From NCBI GenBank assembly GCA_003506435.1, contig DOAQ01000038.1, forward strand, positions 1-6,988: a stretch of 6,988 nt of DNA. The letters run 5' to 3'. This stretch comes from Prolixibacteraceae bacterium. Its GTDB lineage: Bacteria; Bacteroidota; Bacteroidia; Bacteroidales; Prolixibacteraceae. Made by a program: the position numbers and the translations under genes. Positions 5,807 through 6,988 of the stretch are shown piece by piece; position 1 is the stretch's first letter; the number at the start of each line of letters is the position of its first letter. The notes beneath the pieces were generated by a model. That model was given only the letters and a program-made list of their open reading frames with translations. It was not told the origin of the DNA and ran no database searches.

Positions 5807-6658
5807 ATGGACGCTTATAGAGAAGAATTACTGATAGAAGTAGATGAAATTAAAAAGTTGATGGATTTATCCTCCAGTCTTTTTGATATCCGGACGGCTT
5901 TTATTTATGCGATTGACGATGAAAAGTATACCAATGAGATTGCCGGAAATAACGGCGATTATCAGGATTATTGCAGCATCATCCAACAGGAATTGAAACA
6001 CAAATGTATTTCGTGCGACCGCGATAAATTTAAAGAAGCCAACCGGAAAAAGAAACCGGTTTTGTACCAGTGTTATAATGGTTTGTATGAGATGTTCCTT
6101 CCCCTGTTTATCGAAAATTCGTTGGCTGGTTATTTGCATTTCGGACAGGTACGGACAGAAAAAGATTTTCAAACCGTTGCCAGCGAATGCTCACTCCACG
6201 AACACACAAAAATAGGGGAGCTTGAAAGGACGTATAACTCAATTAATATTATTCAAAAAGAAAAGCTCGTCCTAATTGCTGAACTGTTTCAGAAATTTGC
6301 TGATATTATCCTGAAAAACAAACTGGTTGAACTTCGGAAAGCCAATCCGGAATACTATCTAAAAAAATACATCGAAGAAAATCTCGACAAACCCATTGAT
6401 GTAAAGACTGCTGCTGAGTTTATCGGGAGAAGCCCGTCGTTTGTTACCCACAACTTTAAGGAAAAGTATAACATGACGTTCCATGAATACTTAAACCGTA
6501 AGCGGGTAGAACATTCAAAAATACTCCTTCGTAAATATTCCATTGCTGAAATATTTCCATTGTGCGGCTTCAAAAACCGGTACCATTTCAGCAAAGTATT
6601 CAAAAAAATAGAAGGTATTACTCCGGGTGAATACCAATTGTTAGCAGGAAAAGCGTAG
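5807..6658 (+). CDS. PocR-domain AraC-family transcriptional regulator
   Basis: A 283-residue cytoplasmic regulator. Residues 10-170 match the PocR sensory domain: LSSSLFDIRTAFIYAID (21-37), the cysteine pattern C56, CISC (67-70) and YQCYNGLYEMFLPLF (87-101, with C89), then LAGYLHFGQVR (106-116). PocR domains are thought to sense small diols or related metabolites (the Salmonella PocR regulator gave the name), and the conserved cysteines may bind metal or act as redox sensors (inference). Residues 184-278 form the AraC DNA-binding domain with two helix-turn-helix units: one around KTAAEFIGRSPSFVTHNFKE (200-219), and one at SIAEIFPLCGFKNRYHFSKV (245-264) followed by GITPGEYQ (270-277). It is transcribed away from the aminotransferase operon with a 229-bp shared upstream region, the usual layout for a local activator. 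The start ATG at 5807 is preceded by only a weak AGGA (5791-5794). Confidence 0.93.
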   Translation: MDAYREELLIEVDEIKKLMDLSSSLFDIRTAFIYAIDDEKYTNEIAGNNGDYQDYCSIIQQELKHKCISCDRDKFKEANRKKKPVLYQCYNGLYEMFLPLFIENSLAGYLHFGQVRTEKDFQTVASECSLHEHTKIGELERTYNSINIIQKEKLVLIAELFQKFADIILKNKLVELRKANPEYYLKKYIEENLDKPIDVKTAAEFIGRSPSFVTHNFKEKYNMTFHEYLNRKRVEHSKILLRKYSIAEIFPLCGFKNRYHFSKVFKKIEGITPGEYQLLAGKA

Positions 6659-6698
6659 ATGGGAATATCCGTCAAATATTCCCCATCGTGAACGATGG
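6658..6698 (+). terminator. Overlapping hairpins after the regulator gene
   Basis: GATGGGAATAT (6658-6668) pairs with ATATTCCCCATC (6676-6687) through a 7-nt loop, giving a stem of 11 pairs with one bulged C. The right arm is shared with a second hairpin: CCATCG (6683-6688), loop TGAA, CGATGG (6693-6698). The two cannot form together. The second is followed only by a short T-run (6706-6709), so as an intrinsic terminator it is imperfect. The stem begins at the last base of the stop codon, so a 3'-end or transcript-stabilising role is likely. Confidence 0.5.
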
Positions 6699-6732
6699 AA
6701 ATCGCTTTTGCCTAACTTCCCCAGTTCGCTTT

Positions 6733-6988
6733 TCAGATATGCTTTGCGTTTGACTTCTGCCATTTTTCAAAAATTTCACAAACAAACTTTTCATCGTTCT
6801 TTGAATTATCCTGATTGTTACGGAGTATCACGAGTGGTTCAACCCAAATTAAGCATTAGAAACCTTAAAAGGCAAATTGACTTGATTTGACCTGTTCCAC
6901 AGTCCGGCAAACCATTCCCTTCGTTTCATGTTTAAGCTCAATTTGAGTGTGTATTTGTTATTGATTTTTTGGAAATATGCACCAATAG
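6733..6988 (-). pseudogene. Fragmentary minus-strand reading frames at the right edge (possible gene end or relic)
   Basis: One minus-strand frame is open from the window edge (first full codon at 6986) to a stop at 6849-6851, giving 46 codons including stop; it contains an internal ATG followed by KRREWFAGLWNRSNQ. Another frame, 6855-6733, reads IWVEPLVILRNNQDNSKN then DEKFVCEIFEKWQKSNAKHI and a stop, with the acidic/lysine-rich composition of real protein. Joining them would need one frameshift near 6850-6858. This could be the decayed C-terminus of a gene entering from the right, converging on the regulator. I do not recognise the family, and AT-rich chance frames remain possible. Apart from these frames and the hairpins I see nothing else in the last 330 bases. 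Confidence 0.25.

Noticed and set aside
6708..6890. 60-codon plus-strand frame after the regulator
   Set aside because: It begins with TTG, has no ribosome binding site, and its Ser/Arg/Phe-rich product resembles the complement of the minus-strand frames.

Overview
The window looks like chromosomal DNA of a Bacteroidota bacterium, possibly a marine or anaerobic Marinilabiliales/Prolixibacteraceae-type organism. The evidence is AT-rich leaders that mostly lack Shine-Dalgarno sequences, promoter candidates of the Bacteroidota form (TAnnTTTG at -7) and the general character of the proteins. Placement below phylum is a guess.

Layout. A transcription unit runs on the minus strand from about 5.6 kb down past the left edge. 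It encodes a DegT/DnrJ/EryC1/StrS PLP aminotransferase (5577-4390), a 123-residue protein of a phage-associated hypothetical family (4376-4005), a Gfo/Idh/MocA NAD(P)-dependent oxidoreductase (3914-2772), an APC-family amino acid/amine permease (2740-1349), a beta-phosphoglucomutase-like HAD phosphatase (1321-626) and, after a 391-bp gap, the first 78 residues of an MFS transporter cut by the window edge (234-1). Divergent from these, on the plus strand, is an AraC-type regulator with an N-terminal PocR sensory domain (5807-6658). It is the natural candidate to control the unit through the shared 229-bp intergenic region, which holds a promoter candidate for each direction and a direct repeat.

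How the genes may work together. An aminotransferase, a sugar- or cyclitol-type dehydrogenase, a HAD phosphatase and amine/organic-anion transporters under a small-molecule-sensing regulator suggest handling of an aminated sugar, cyclitol or related amine. The enzyme trio recalls Bacillus subtilis ntdABC (kanosamine synthesis), but import and breakdown of an amino compound fits the permease better. The substrate cannot be read from the sequence.

Non-coding and odd regions. The 391-bp gap before the MFS gene contains an 18-bp imperfect inverted repeat (346-363 / 616-633) flanked symmetrically by TGATA. This may be a small MITE-like insertion that supplied the present stop codon of the HAD gene. 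The MFS leader can form a nested stem with competing partners. The last 330 bp contain two mutually exclusive hairpins after the regulator and degraded-looking minus-strand reading frames, one of them open at the right edge. None of this proves a new system. The most noteworthy items are the unassigned amine operon with its embedded phage-like small protein and the putative insertion element.
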